From Novosphingobium sp. ST904 (GTDB lineage Bacteria; Pseudomonadota; Alphaproteobacteria; Sphingomonadales; Sphingomonadaceae): 64,000 nt of DNA. The position numbers and the translations under genes were made by a program. Below, piece by piece: positions 9,240 to 18,942 of the stretch (position 1 is the first letter of the stretch; each line of letters starts with the position of its first letter). The stretch is taken from contig NZ_LGJH01000161.1 in assembly GCF_001298105.1 (NCBI RefSeq), positions 104,726 to 168,725 of the forward strand, in the 5' to 3' direction. Under the pieces are notes generated by a model. The model was not told the DNA's origin. It was given only the letters and a program-made list of their open reading frames with translations, and did no database searches.

Positions 9240-10897
9240 GTGGACGCAATGATTGAACGCGAAGAGATGCCGTATGACGTCGTCATCGTGGGCGGTGGGC
9301 CCGCAGGACTGGCGACGGCGATCCGGCTGAAGCAGGTCGATCCTGAGCTTTCGGTCTGCGTGCTCGAAAAGGGCTCGGAGATCGGCGCGCACATCCTTTC
9401 GGGCGCGACGATCGATCCCAAGGCGCTTGACGAACTGCTGCCGACCTGGCGCGAGGACGGCTGCCCGCTGGCGGAAACGCCCGTGACCGACAACTGGCAC
9501 TGGCATCTCACGAAAAAGAAGAAGTTCTCTCTGCCGCATCTGGTGATGCCGCCGTTCATGTCGAACGATGGCAACTACACCGGCTCTCTAGGCAATCTCT
9601 GCCGCTGGCTGGCCGAGCAGGCCGAGGCGCTGGAGATCGAGATCTTCCCCGGCTTCCCCGCCGCCGAGATTCTCCATGACGACAATGGCGCCGTCATCGG
9701 CGTGCAGACCGGCGACATGGGCGTGGACCGCGAAGGCAAACCCAAGAGCGATTTCCAGCCGGGCATGAACCTGCTGGGCAAGTACACCGTGTTCTGCGAA
9801 GGCGCGCGCGGCCACCTGACCAAGCGGCTCAAGGCGAAGTACAATCTGGAGGCCGATTGCCAGCCGCAGATCTATGGCATCGGCATCAAGGAACTCTGGG
9901 ATATCCCGGCGGACAAGCACGTCCCCGGCCGCGTGATCCACACCCAGGGCTGGCCGATGAGCGAGACCGATAGCTGGGGCGGCGGCTTCCTCTACCACCA
10001 GGCGAACAACCAGGTGGCATTGGGCTTTGTTACCGCGCTGGATTACAAGAATCCCTACGTCTACCCGTTCGAGGAATTCCAGCGCTGGAAGCAGCACCCG
10101 GAAATCCGGGCGATTCTCGAAGGCGCAAGCGCGTCGCCTACGGTGCGCGTGCGATCAACGAGGGTGGCTGGCAGTCGGTGCCGATGCTGGCCTTCCCGGG
10201 CGGCGTGCTGGCAGGCTGTTCGGCCGGCTTCGTCAACGTGCCGCGCATCAAGGGCACGCATACCGCCATGAAAAGCGGCATGCTGGCTGCCGAGGCGATT
10301 GCTGCGGCCATCAAGGCAGGCCGCGAGCAGGACACGCTGGGCGAATACGACACCGCCGTGCGCGAGAGCTGGATCGCCAAGGAACTCAAGCTCGTCCAGA
10401 ACGCGGAGCCGCTGGTCGCCAAGTGGGGCGGCGAGATCGGCACGGTGCTGGCGGGCGCGGACATGTGGCTGCGCACGCTGTTCGGCTTCGGGCTGGCCAG
10501 GCCGATGAAGCATCACACCGATGCCTCGACACTCCAGCGCGCCGATCTCTACAAGCCGGTCGCATATCCCAAGCCGGACGGTGTCATCAGTTTCGACCGC
10601 CTGACCAGCGTGTCCTACTCCTTCACCAATCACGAGGAAGACCAGCCGGTCCACCTGAAGCTGACCGATCCGACGGTCCCCACGCGCATCAACCTGCCGC
10701 TCTATGCGGGGCCAGAGGCGCGCTATTGCCCGGCGGGCGTCTACGAATTCGTCGATCCGGACGGTTCGGGCATGAAGCTCCAGATCAACGCGCAGAACTG
10801 CGTCCACTGCAAGACCTGCGACATCAAGGATCCGAGCCAGAACATCGAATGGGTCACCCCTGAAGGCGGCGGCGGCCCGAACTATCCGAATATGTAA
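9240..10897 (+). CDS. Electron transfer flavoprotein-ubiquinone oxidoreductase, one apparent frameshift
   Basis: This membrane-associated FAD and 4Fe-4S enzyme passes electrons from acyl-CoA dehydrogenases (via ETF) to ubiquinone. The N-terminal FAD site is YDVVIVGGGPAGLATAIRLK, and the C-terminal cluster site is QNCVHCKTCDIKDPSQNIEW with a fourth Cys in YCPAG. The frame breaks near 10125. One added G restores AYGARAINEGGWQSVPMLAF and gives about 550 residues, the family norm. The start is GTG 9240 (GGGG nine bases upstream) or ATG 9249. It fits the branched-chain and propionyl-CoA catabolism encoded later in the window. Confidence 0.93.
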
Positions 10898-10958
10898 TCG
10901 GAATGAGGGAAGGGCAGCGCCCTTTCCCGGTTCGGAATCTGATTGCCGCCGATTTCTC

Positions 10959-10989
10959 CCGTCACCCTGAAACGGGTTCAGGGTGACGG
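10959..10989. repeat. REP-like palindrome
   Basis: A perfect 13-bp inverted repeat, CCGTCACCCTGAA (10959-10971) and its complement (10977-10989), surrounds the 5-base loop ACGGG between two genes. The GTCACCCTGAA type of palindrome is familiar as a dispersed element in sphingomonad genomes, from memory. It has no T-run, so it is more likely a repeat than a terminator. A second weak hairpin (GGGAAGGGC with GCCCTTTCCC) precedes it at about 10908-10928. Confidence 0.55.
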
Positions 10990-11055
10990 TTCCCCGGTTT
11001 GCAACGAGGGGTGGGAAGGCCAACGCTCGCCTTGCCTCTGGGCTCGCCTCGCGCC

Positions 11056-11880
11056 ATGGACGGAGCGATGCTGACCGAAACTGCCTATGCCAAGATCAAC
11101 CTCGCCCTCCATGTCCGCAGGCGGCGCGAGGATGGCTATCACGAGCTGGAAACCCTGTTCGCCTTCGTCGATGCGGGGGACGAACTGGCGGCGGCGCCCG
11201 CCGAAGTGGATTGCCTTGCCACGCACGGCGAGTTTGCAGGGAAGATCGACGACCCGCTCGGCAACATCGTCGCCAAGGCCCTGACAGCGCTGCCGCATGG
11301 CAAGGGATGGTCGGTCGACCTCGAAAAGCGCTTGCCCGTCGCGGCAGGGCTGGGCGGGGGCTCCGCCGATGCAGGCGCCATCTTCCGCATGGTCGAACGC
11401 GCTCATGGCCTCCCGGACGACTGGCATGAGCGCGCCGCAAGGCTGGGCGCCGACGTGCCCGCCTGCGTGCTTTCGCGGCCCTGCATCGGCACCGGCACCG
11501 GCACCGATCTTGCCGAAGTCTCCGAAAACGACCTTGCCGGATGCCCGGTGCTGCTGGTCAATCCCCGCGCGCCGGTGCCTACCGGGCCGGTGTTCAAGGC
11601 GTGGGACGGCGTAGACCGCGGCCCGATGCCGGGCGGAACCCTGCGCGAGATCGCCCAGGGCGGGCGCAACGATCTGGAAGGACCGGCCATCGCCATCTGC
11701 CCGGTTATCGCCGATGTCTTGGCGGCCTTGCGCGATACCGGGCCGTTCCTCGCGCGCATGTCAGGCTCCGGCGCAACGTGTTTTGCGCTCTATGAGAGTC
11801 AGGAAGCCTTAAGCGATGCTGCCGCAAGCATCGCGGCGGAACACCCCGACTGGTGGCAACTATCCGGGAAATTGCGTTGA
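11056..11880 (+). CDS. ispE: 4-diphosphocytidyl-2-C-methyl-D-erythritol kinase
   Basis: This GHMP-family kinase phosphorylates CDP-methylerythritol in the MEP route to isoprenoids. Visible are AYAKINLALHVRRRREDGYH at the N-terminus, the ATP-binding glycine loop PVAAGLGGGSADAG and the C-terminal MSGSGATCFALY. The frame is intact at 274 residues, slightly short but normal for alphaproteobacteria. ATG 11056 was chosen; ATG 11068 (MLTETAYAKIN) is equally plausible because neither has a clear ribosome binding site. The next gene starts 11 bases after the stop, suggesting one transcript. Confidence 0.94.
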   Translation: MDGAMLTETAYAKINLALHVRRRREDGYHELETLFAFVDAGDELAAAPAEVDCLATHGEFAGKIDDPLGNIVAKALTALPHGKGWSVDLEKRLPVAAGLGGGSADAGAIFRMVERAHGLPDDWHERAARLGADVPACVLSRPCIGTGTGTDLAEVSENDLAGCPVLLVNPRAPVPTGPVFKAWDGVDRGPMPGGTLREIAQGGRNDLEGPAIAICPVIADVLAALRDTGPFLARMSGSGATCFALYESQEALSDAAASIAAEHPDWWQLSGKLR

Positions 11881-11891
11881 AAGCCCCTGCG

Positions 11892-12611
11892 ATGAAAACC
11901 GAACTCTACAAGTTGCTCGGCAAACCCGTGGAAGGCGGCATCGTCGTCATCGCCGACCATGCCTCGAACCATGTGCCTGACGGAATCGACCTCGGCATTC
12001 CCGCGGATCTGATGAACCAGCACATCGCCATCGACATCGGCGTCGCCGCCGTGGCGGAGAGGATGACGGGGGCGGGCACTTCGGCATGGCTTGCCGGGAT
12101 CAGCCGCCTCGTCTGCGATCTGAACCGCGATATCGGGATGCCCGGCATGTTCCCGGTCGTTTCGGACGGCTACGCGATCCCCGGCAACATGATCGGTGAC
12201 GATGGCCGCGCCGCACGCGTGGCGGAATACTTTGCCCCTTATCACACCGCTCTCGAAGAAATGCTGGAATCTGCCGAGCCTGCACTGATCGTTTCGCTTC
12301 ACAGTTTCACGCCGGGCCTGGCAACGTGCGACAAGCCGCGGCCCTGGGAGATCGGCATTCTCTACAACCAGGATGACCGCGCGGCGCGCATCGCCATTGC
12401 GCTGCTGGAGGCGGAAGGCCTGACGGTGGGCGATCAGGAGCCCTACTCGGGACGGATACTGAACGCCTCCATGAACCGCCATGCCGAGGCGCATGGGCGG
12501 CCCTACCTCAGCATCGAGATCCGGCAGGACCAGATTGCGGACGAGGCCGGGCAGGCGCTCTGGGCCGAGCGGATGACGCGGCTTTGCGCAGGCGTTGTCG
12601 AACGGCTGTGA
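11892..12611 (+). CDS. N-formylglutamate amidohydrolase family protein
   Basis: The protein has 239 residues and belongs to the N-formylglutamate amidohydrolase family, zinc hydrolases that release formate from N-formyl amino acids. Characteristic stretches are VVIADHASNHVPD, CDLNRDIGMPGMFP, LIVSLHSFTP and YLSIEIRQDQI. The His and Glu residues of the metal site (DHASNH, SLHSF, EIRQ) are present. There is no histidine-degradation neighbour, so the true substrate may not be formylglutamate. ATG 11892 follows the ispE stop by 11 bases. The frame is intact. Confidence 0.85.
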   Translation: MKTELYKLLGKPVEGGIVVIADHASNHVPDGIDLGIPADLMNQHIAIDIGVAAVAERMTGAGTSAWLAGISRLVCDLNRDIGMPGMFPVVSDGYAIPGNMIGDDGRAARVAEYFAPYHTALEEMLESAEPALIVSLHSFTPGLATCDKPRPWEIGILYNQDDRAARIAIALLEAEGLTVGDQEPYSGRILNASMNRHAEAHGRPYLSIEIRQDQIADEAGQALWAERMTRLCAGVVERL

Positions 12612-12790
12612 GGGGGCGGCATAGGGCAGGGTGAAATTCGAAAACCTGCTTGACCCTTGAACCAATAAAACAATCTTTATGGCGTTTGCGAAAGAAAATG
12701 TCTCACTCCCCATTGCTGCGGCGCAGTTCGCAGTGTAGGGGCCGGCGCAAAGGGCGTATAGTCGCGCCCCTGTATCCCGGAGTTCGCACA

Positions 12791-14646
12791 ATGCCCGCCT
12801 ATCGTTCCCGCACTTCCACCCATGGCCGCAACATGGCGGGCGCGCGTGGCCTCTGGCGCGCGACGGGCATGAAGGATGCGGACTTCGGCAAGCCGATCAT
12901 CGCGGTGGTGAACTCGTTCACGCAGTTCGTGCCCGGCCACGTCCACCTGAAGGACCTGGGTCAGATGGTTGCCCGCGAGATCGAGGCTGCGGGCGGCGTC
13001 GCCAAGGAATTCAACACCATCGCGGTCGATGACGGCATCGCGATGGGCCATGACGGCATGCTCTATTCGCTGCCCAGCCGCGACCTGATCGCCGACAGCG
13101 TGGAATACATGGTCAACGCCCACTGCGCCGACGCCATGGTCTGCATCTCCAACTGCGACAAGATCACGCCGGGGATGCTGATGGCCGCGCTGCGCATCAA
13201 CATCCCGGTCGTGTTCGTTTCGGGCGGGCCGATGGAAGCGGGCAAGGTCGTGCTGCGCGGCAAGGAGCAGGCGCTCGATCTGGTCGATGCCATGGTCGCC
13301 GCCGCCGACGAGAGCTACACCGACGAGGAAGTGAAGGCGATCGAGCGTTCGGCCTGCCCCACGTGCGGTTCGTGCTCGGGCATGTTCACTGCAAACTCGA
13401 TGAACTGCCTGACCGAAGCGCTGGGCCTGTCGCTGCCGGGTAACGGCTCGACGCTGGCGACTCACTCCGACCGTCAGCGACTGTTCCTCGAAGCAGGCCG
13501 TCTCGTCGTGGACCTGTGCCGCCGCTATTACGAGCAGGAAGACGAATCCGCGCTGCCGCGCAACATCGCCAGCTTCGCGCTTTCGAAAACGCCATGAGCC
13601 TCGATATCGCCATGGGCGGATCGACCAATACCGTGCTTCACCTGCTGGCGGCTGCCGTGGAAGCGGGCGTGGACTTCACGATGGAGGACATCGACCGTCT
13701 CAGCCGCAAGGTGCCGTGCCTTTCCAAGGTCGCGCCGGCCAAGAACGACGTCCACATGGAAGACGTCCACCGCGCCGGCGGCATCATGGCGATCCTCGGC
13801 CAGCTCGACCGCGCCGGCCTGCTCAACTCTGACCTGCCGACGGTGCATAGCAAGTCGCTGGGCGACGCGCTCAACCACTGGGATATCTCGCGCACCAATT
13901 CGCCTTCGGTGCAGGAGTTCTTCAAGGCCGCGCCGGGCGGCGTGCCGACCCAGACCGCGTTCAGCCAGAGCCGCCGCTGGGACGACCTCGACCTTGACCG
14001 TGAGCACGGCGTCATCCGTTCGAAGGAACATGCCTTCAGCCAGGACGGCGGCCTTGCGGTGCTCTACGGCAATATCGCTGCTGACGGTTGCATCGTGAAG
14101 ACGGCGGGCGTGGATGACAGCATCCTCAAGTTCACCGGCACTGCGCGCGTCTACGAATCGCAGGATGCCGCCGTTGCGGGCATTCTCGGCGGACAGGTGG
14201 CTGCGGGCGATGTCGTGGTGATCCGCTACGAAGGACCGCGCGGGGGGCCGGGCATGCAGGAAATGCTCTACCCGACCAGCTACCTGAAGTCGAAGGGCCT
14301 CGGCAAAGCCTGCGCGCTGCTGACCGACGGTCGTTTCTCGGGCGGCACTTCCGGTCTCTCGATCGGACATGCCTCGCCGGAAGCGGCGGAAGGCGGCGCC
14401 ATCGGCCTCGTCGAGAACGGCGACACCATCGAGATCGATATCCCCGGTCGCACCATTCACCTCGCGGTCTCGGACGAGGTTCTGGCCCATCGCCGGGCCC
14501 AGCAGGAAGCGCGCGGAGCCGACGCATGGTCGCCGGTCCATCCGCGTCCTCGCAAGGTCTCGGCCGCGCTCCAGGCCTATGCCGCGATGACGACCAGCGC
14601 TGCCCGTGGTGCCGTGCGCGACGTGACCCAGCTCAAGCGGAAGTAA
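12791..14646 (+). CDS. ilvD: Dihydroxy-acid dehydratase, one apparent frameshift
   Basis: This Fe-S enzyme dehydrates 2,3-dihydroxy acids in isoleucine, valine and pantothenate synthesis. Signatures are ISNCDKITPGM and CPTCGSCSGMFTANSMNCL (cluster ligands), DIAMGGSTNTVLH, and GRFSGGTSGLSIGHASPEA near the C-terminus. The frame breaks near 13577 between RNIASF and AFENAMSLDIAMGG. Adding one base restores it and yields 618 residues, the usual size. The start ATG 12791 gives MPAYRSRTSTHGRNMAGARG. A TTGACC at 12650-12655 followed by AT-rich sequence may be its promoter. The gene stands alone. Confidence 0.94.
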
Positions 14647-14814
14647 GGTTCGAGGAAGCCGGCCGAGGGTGCGTGGCGCTTCCGGCCGCATCCTCGGACG
14701 GTCCGCTCCTTATCGTCACTGCAAGCATGGCAACGCGATCCGGATCCGGTCATGCGCCGCTCCGGATTGCTCGCGATGAAAGGCGGGGGAACTGAGGCTG
14801 GGGAACTGCGCCGG

Positions 14815-15090
14815 TTAACCGTCGCTGACAGGGGAGAGGCGGACAGCCTCGTCAACCATGTTCTGCCATGCATCGTGAACGTCGGCGACGTTGACGGTAA
14901 GGCCACGATCCTTCTTGAGCAGATGTTCGCCGGCAAGGCACATGCCCGGCGTGGGAACCCGCAGCGCCTTTACCACTTCCCGCGCGGTCGCCTTGAACTG
15001 CTCGCGATCTTTCGCGGTAAGGCCATTCCAGTCATCCGTTCCGTGTTCAGCCTTCGCCAGCGCCCTTGCTGCGCGTTCGATCAGCGGCAT
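14815..15090 (-). CDS. Hypothetical small soluble protein
   Basis: This 91-residue, charged and mostly helical protein begins MPLIERAARALAKAEHG and includes DWNGLTAKDREQFKATAREV, a pattern seen in small conserved sphingomonad proteins of unknown role. There is no signal peptide, membrane segment or cysteine cluster. ATG 15090 is preceded by AGGGAGAGC, a good ribosome binding site, which is the main reason to accept the gene. It converges on ilvD and diverges from the lipoprotein gene at 15216. Confidence 0.7.
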   Translation of the reverse strand: MPLIERAARALAKAEHGTDDWNGLTAKDREQFKATAREVVKALRVPTPGMCLAGEHLLKKDRGLTVNVADVHDAWQNMVDEAVRLSPVSDG

Positions 15091-15215
15091 AGTGCTCTCC
15101 CTCGGTAGATTATGCCCCAGCGTAACATCACGCGCGGGCCGCGTTAAGTGTCCCATTCTCGGGCTGCGCCGTGCAGAGGCTTGATGTCGACGGGAAAGTC
15201 CTTTTAGCCGGCGGC

Positions 15216-15593
15216 ATGGCACGCTCGCTTCCCGGTTTCGTCTTCATCCTCGCACTTGCCGCCTGCTCGTCGCGGCACGAGGCGCCGAATGTCGCCGAAG
15301 GCGGCGCGGCTGTCTCCTGCGCCGTGGGCGGTTCCGCCGAACTGAAACCGGTTTGCGCGGTCGAGCGGTCGGAAGAAGGTGGAATGCTCGTTCTCGTGGT
15401 CCACCACCCCGACGGCGCCTTCCGGCGTTTCACCGTCATGACGGACGGCAGCGGCCTTGCGGTTGCCGATGGGGCGCAAGTGGCGGTAACAAGGCTGGAA
15501 GGTGAACGGCTCGACGTCAGCGTCGGGGCGGACCGCTACCTGTTCCCGGTGACGAGGAAGCCCCATGCCGCAAATCCAGAGCCTTCACGCTGA
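15216..15593 (+). CDS. Small predicted lipoprotein
   Basis: This 125-residue protein has a signal peptide ending in a lipobox-like LALAACSS, with lipidated Cys at about residue 18. The remainder is beta-rich, with two further cysteines (SCAVGG and PVCAVER) that could form a disulfide. I recognise no known domain. Its 3' end overlaps the start of the NnrE/NnrD gene by 29 bases, so the two are probably translated from one message. Function unknown. Confidence 0.75.
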   Translation: MARSLPGFVFILALAACSSRHEAPNVAEGGAAVSCAVGGSAELKPVCAVERSEEGGMLVLVVHHPDGAFRRFTVMTDGSGLAVADGAQVAVTRLEGERLDVSVGADRYLFPVTRKPHAANPEPSR

Positions 15594-16977
15594 CCAGATT
15601 CTCACCGTTGCGCAGATGCGGCGGGCGGAAGAGGCACTGATCGCAGCAGGGTCGTCGGTCGATGCGCTGATGCAGATCGCGGGGCGGGGCGCGGCGGAAT
15701 GGATCTGGCGGATCTGCGCGGGGCGCAAGGTCACTGTGCTCTGCGGCCCGGGCAACAACGGCGGTGACGGTTACGTTCTGGCCGAGGCCATTCGCGAGCG
15801 TGGCGGCCATGTCACTGTCGTTGCCGGCGCCGATCCGAAGAGCGCGGCGGCGGTCAATGCGCGAAAGCTTTATCAGGGCGCGGTGTCTGGGCCGGAGACA
15901 CCTGCCGAGGGCGATGTCTTCGTCGATTGCCTCTATGGCAGCGGGCTGACCCGTCCGCTTTCGGCAGGCGACCTGGCGCTACTCACGCGGCTGGCGAATG
16001 CACATCATCACCGGGTGGCCGTGGACCTGCCGAGCGGCGTGCAATCCGATACCGGCATGGCGCTGAATCCGTCGCTCCCGGGCTATGACCTCACGATCGC
16101 GCTGGGCGCTTGGAAATACGCGCATTTCCTGATGCCGTCCGCTGCCGCCATGGGCGCGCTGCGCCTGGTGCCGATCGGCGTCGCGCCGGTGGAAGGGGCT
16201 GCATCGGCCGTGGCCAAGCCTCGCCTCGCGGCACCGGCGGCCGACGCGCACAAGTACCGGCGCGGGCTTCTTGCGGTTGTCGGCGGGGCGATGCCCGGCG
16301 CAGCGGTGCTGGCCAGCCTTGCCGCGCAGGCCGCCGGGGCGGGCTACGTCAAACTCTTCGCGGATAGCAAGCGTAACGTCCCTGCGGACCTCGTGGTCGA
16401 TCAGGGCAAGCTGGTCGATGTGCTCGTGGATGACCGCAATACCGCCGTTCTGGTAGGGCCGGGGCTGGGGCGTGACAGTCTGGCGCGGGAGCGGCTCGCC
16501 ATTGCCCTGGCCGATCCGGTTCCTGCCGTGATCGATGCCGATGCGCTGGTCCTGCTGACGCCGCGCCTGCTTGCCGAGCGCAAGGCCGCCACAGTGGCGA
16601 CGCCGCACGAAGGCGAACTGCTGGCTCTTGAACGGGCGTTCGGCTGCGAGGGAAGCGGAAGCAAGCCCGGCCGCGCGCTGGCGCTGGCGAGGGCAGGGGG
16701 CATGGTCGTGGTGGCCAAGGGCCCTGACACCGTGATCGCCGCGCCGGACGGCCGGGTCGCCTGCGCCCCCCGTGCCAGTTCCTGGCTTTCGACTGCGGGA
16801 ACGGGTGACGTGCTGGCCGGGTGCATCGCCAGCCGCCTTGCTGCCGGAACCGAAGCTTTCGCGGCCGCCTGCGAGGGCGTGTGGCTTCATGGAGAGGCGG
16901 CGCGGCGCGCTTCGCCTGCCTTTACTGCCGGTCAGCTTGGACAAATGGTCCCGGCTGCGCTAGCGGCCTGCCTGTGA
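15565..16977 (+). CDS. nnr: Bifunctional NAD(P)H-hydrate epimerase / ADP-dependent hydrate dehydratase
   Basis: This metabolite-repair enzyme restores NAD(P)H from its hydrated forms. Residues 1 to about 205 are the YjeF_N epimerase domain (CGPGNNGGDGYVLAEA, VDLPSGVQSDTG). The rest is the YjeF_C ribokinase-like dehydratase domain (AHKYRRGLLAVVGG, VATPHEGELLALE, VVVAKGPDTVIAAPDG, STAGTGDVLAGCIA). The length of 470 residues matches the fused bacterial form. The frame is intact, and ATG 15565 was chosen. The stop overlaps the next gene's GTG start by 4 bases. Confidence 0.95.
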   Translation: MPQIQSLHADQILTVAQMRRAEEALIAAGSSVDALMQIAGRGAAEWIWRICAGRKVTVLCGPGNNGGDGYVLAEAIRERGGHVTVVAGADPKSAAAVNARKLYQGAVSGPETPAEGDVFVDCLYGSGLTRPLSAGDLALLTRLANAHHHRVAVDLPSGVQSDTGMALNPSLPGYDLTIALGAWKYAHFLMPSAAAMGALRLVPIGVAPVEGAASAVAKPRLAAPAADAHKYRRGLLAVVGGAMPGAAVLASLAAQAAGAGYVKLFADSKRNVPADLVVDQGKLVDVLVDDRNTAVLVGPGLGRDSLARERLAIALADPVPAVIDADALVLLTPRLLAERKAATVATPHEGELLALERAFGCEGSGSKPGRALALARAGGMVVVAKGPDTVIAAPDGRVACAPRASSWLSTAGTGDVLAGCIASRLAAGTEAFAAACEGVWLHGEAARRASPAFTAGQLGQMVPAALAACL

Positions 16978-18233
16978 CTACTGGAACAGAAGAAATCCTG
17001 CGCATCGCCTCCAAGGGCGATGGCGTTACCGAATCCGGCCGCTTCGCCTGGGGCGCTGCACCGGGCGACCTCCTGCACGAGGACGGCACGCTCGAATGGG
17101 GGCCGCATCATGTGCAGCCCGCCTGCCAGCATTTCGGCCGTTGCGGCGGCTGCCAGCTTCAACAGCTCGACGAGGAAAGCCTCGAACACTTCGTGGGATC
17201 GCGCGTGGCCAATGCCTCTGCCTCGCAGGAATTGGGAGCGGAAGCGATCTCGCCGCCCTACCTGTCCCCGCCGGGCGCGCGCCGCCGTGTGTCGTTGAGG
17301 GCGGAAAGCTCGGGCGGGCGCGTGGTCATCGGCTTCCGCGAGGCCAAGTCGCACCGACTGGTGGAGCTGGAAGAATGTCCGGTCATGGCGCCGGAACTGT
17401 TCGCGATCCTCGGCCCGCTGCGCAAGCTGCTCATCATGATGGGCAAGGCGGCGCCCGCCAAGAAGGGCGGCAGGCCCGGCAAGCCCGCGAAGCACCAGCA
17501 GGCGCGCATGGCCGCCGATATCGAGATGACGCTGACGGACCAGGGCGTCGATCTTGGCGTCAAGGGGCTCACCGCCGAAGGGCTCTCGGCGACCGAATCG
17601 ATGCTCGATTTCTCGCGCCAGTACGGTCTCGCCCGCCTCACCATGGACGGCGGCTACGGCTTCGAGACGGTGTGGGAGCCGGAACCGGTGACGGTGAGCC
17701 TCGGCCCCGTCAAGGTCCCGTTCCCGCCGGGATCGTTCCTTCAGGCCACGCTCGACGGCGAACAGGCCCTGGTCGAAGCCGCGCGCGGCTGGCTCGAGGG
17801 TGCTGCGACGGTTGCGGACCTGTTTTCGGGGCTGGGCACCTTTGCGCTGGCGCTGGCCGGGCCGCAGACCAAGGTGCTGGCCGCAGAGGCTGCACGCGAT
17901 GCACATCTCGCCTGCAAGACCGCGGCGGACCGGGCGCAATTGCCGGTGTTCTCCGCTCACCGCGACTTGTTCCGCAATCCGCTCCAGCCCGATGAACTGA
18001 GCAAGTTCGACGCCGTGCTGCTCGATCCGCCCCGCGCCGGTGCGCGCGAGCAGGTGGATTGCATCGCCGATTCCACGGTGAACCGGGTGGTCTATATCTC
18101 GTGCAACCCGTCGAGCTGGTCCCGCGATGCCGCGCGGCTGGTGGAGGCGGGGTTCCGGCTGGTCGAACTGCGTCCGGTCGGCCAGTTCCGCTGGTCCACC
18201 CACGTCGAACTGGCGAGCTATTTCGAAAGATAG
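16974..18233 (+). CDS. Class I SAM-dependent RNA (uracil-5) methyltransferase, RlmD/TrmA-like
   Basis: The 419-residue protein carries the features of RlmC/RlmD/TrmA 5-methyluridine methyltransferases. These are Fe-S cysteines in CQHFGRCGGCQLQQL plus a later Cys in LEECPVM, the SAM site VADLFSGLGTFALALA, the DPPRAGA motif, and the catalytic Cys in VVYISCNPSSWSRD. The exact target (23S U747, U1939 or tRNA U54) cannot be read from sequence. A Lys/Gly-rich insert lies at about residues 157-180. GTG 16974 overlaps the nnr stop (GTGA), so the two are coupled. A GC hairpin follows the stop. Confidence 0.9.
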   Translation: MTTGTEEILRIASKGDGVTESGRFAWGAAPGDLLHEDGTLEWGPHHVQPACQHFGRCGGCQLQQLDEESLEHFVGSRVANASASQELGAEAISPPYLSPPGARRRVSLRAESSGGRVVIGFREAKSHRLVELEECPVMAPELFAILGPLRKLLIMMGKAAPAKKGGRPGKPAKHQQARMAADIEMTLTDQGVDLGVKGLTAEGLSATESMLDFSRQYGLARLTMDGGYGFETVWEPEPVTVSLGPVKVPFPPGSFLQATLDGEQALVEAARGWLEGAATVADLFSGLGTFALALAGPQTKVLAAEAARDAHLACKTAADRAQLPVFSAHRDLFRNPLQPDELSKFDAVLLDPPRAGAREQVDCIADSTVNRVVYISCNPSSWSRDAARLVEAGFRLVELRPVGQFRWSTHVELASYFER

Positions 18234-18250
18234 CCCGTCCGCATGGTGGC

Positions 18251-18277
18251 GGGGCAGGGGGCTCCCTGCCTCGCCCC
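18251..18277. terminator. GC-rich hairpin between convergent genes
   Basis: GGGGCAGGG at 18251-18259 pairs with CCCTGCC-TC-GCCCC at 18264-18277, with a two-base bulge. It sits between the methyltransferase stop and the opposing 86-residue gene and probably ends both transcripts. Confidence 0.5.
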
Positions 18278-18282
18278 CTTCC

Positions 18283-18543
18283 TTACTCTCCCTGGGCCTT
18301 GGCCATCATGTCCATGAAGTCCCGCGCGGCGTTGCGGTCTTCCTCGTTGTCGAAGGCGACGTCGAGGTCAGGCGAGGCATTGAACAGATAGAGCAGCGAC
18401 CACAGCGCGAAACGGCGGCTGCGGTCCTTCTCCATGCCAAGATCGACGCGCATCCGGTCAATCCCGGTTTCCAGCGTGCTGGGAGCGATCGTCGAAAGGT
18501 CGTCGGTGCCGAAGTAGCGGCGAAGCTGGTCGTCGAAATCCAT
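18283..18543 (-). CDS. Hypothetical small acidic protein
   Basis: This 86-residue, acidic, helix-rich protein begins MDFDDQLRRYFGTDDLSTIA and ends DFMDMMAKAQGE. There is no membrane segment, signal or known motif. The balanced codon use and a clean ORF bounded by gene-like spacing support it. It is downstream of, and co-directional with, the small membrane protein at 18585, 41 bases away. Function unknown. Confidence 0.7.
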   Translation of the reverse strand: MDFDDQLRRYFGTDDLSTIAPSTLETGIDRMRVDLGMEKDRSRRFALWSLLYLFNASPDLDVAFDNEEDRNAARDFMDMMAKAQGE

Positions 18544-18584
18544 GGCCTCGCCCTAGCAGGACCGGGGGCCGACGCGAAGGGGCG

Positions 18585-18815
18585 TCAGGAATCCGTATTG
18601 CGCCCGCATACATGCGCGGACACCAGCTGGTAGATCACCAGCGCCCAGCAGCTTCCGATCATCCCCACGAAGAAGGTCGACCAGCTCAGGCCCCAGTCCG
18701 CATCGAGCAGGTTGTTGGTAAGCGCCGCGAGGGTGACCACGACCAGAACGGCTTCGAGCGCAAAGAAGGCCCAGCGCATCGAAATGGCGGAAAATGGTTC
18801 ACTGCGGGTGCTCAC
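18585..18815 (-). CDS. Small two-helix membrane protein
   Basis: This 76-residue protein has two hydrophobic helices: MRWAFFALEAVLVVVTLAAL at about residues 13-32 and STFFVGMIGSCWALVIYQLV at about 46-65. The start is GTG 18815, with GGGAG 8-12 bases upstream. I recognise no family. It lies between the threonine dehydratase gene (upstream, 127-base gap) and the 86-residue gene, all on the minus strand. Confidence 0.65.
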   Translation of the reverse strand: MSTRSEPFSAISMRWAFFALEAVLVVVTLAALTNNLLDADWGLSWSTFFVGMIGSCWALVIYQLVSAHVCGRNTDS

Positions 18816-18942
18816 GCGTTTTCTCCCGAATGTGTCTTGCCCCTTTTCGCGCAAGATTAATTCAGGTTGCGTCATTCGTCCAGAATTTGCTTTCCGGTGC
18901 AAGTGTTTCAAAATGCACCGATCGGCCCTGCCGGTTTTCGGG

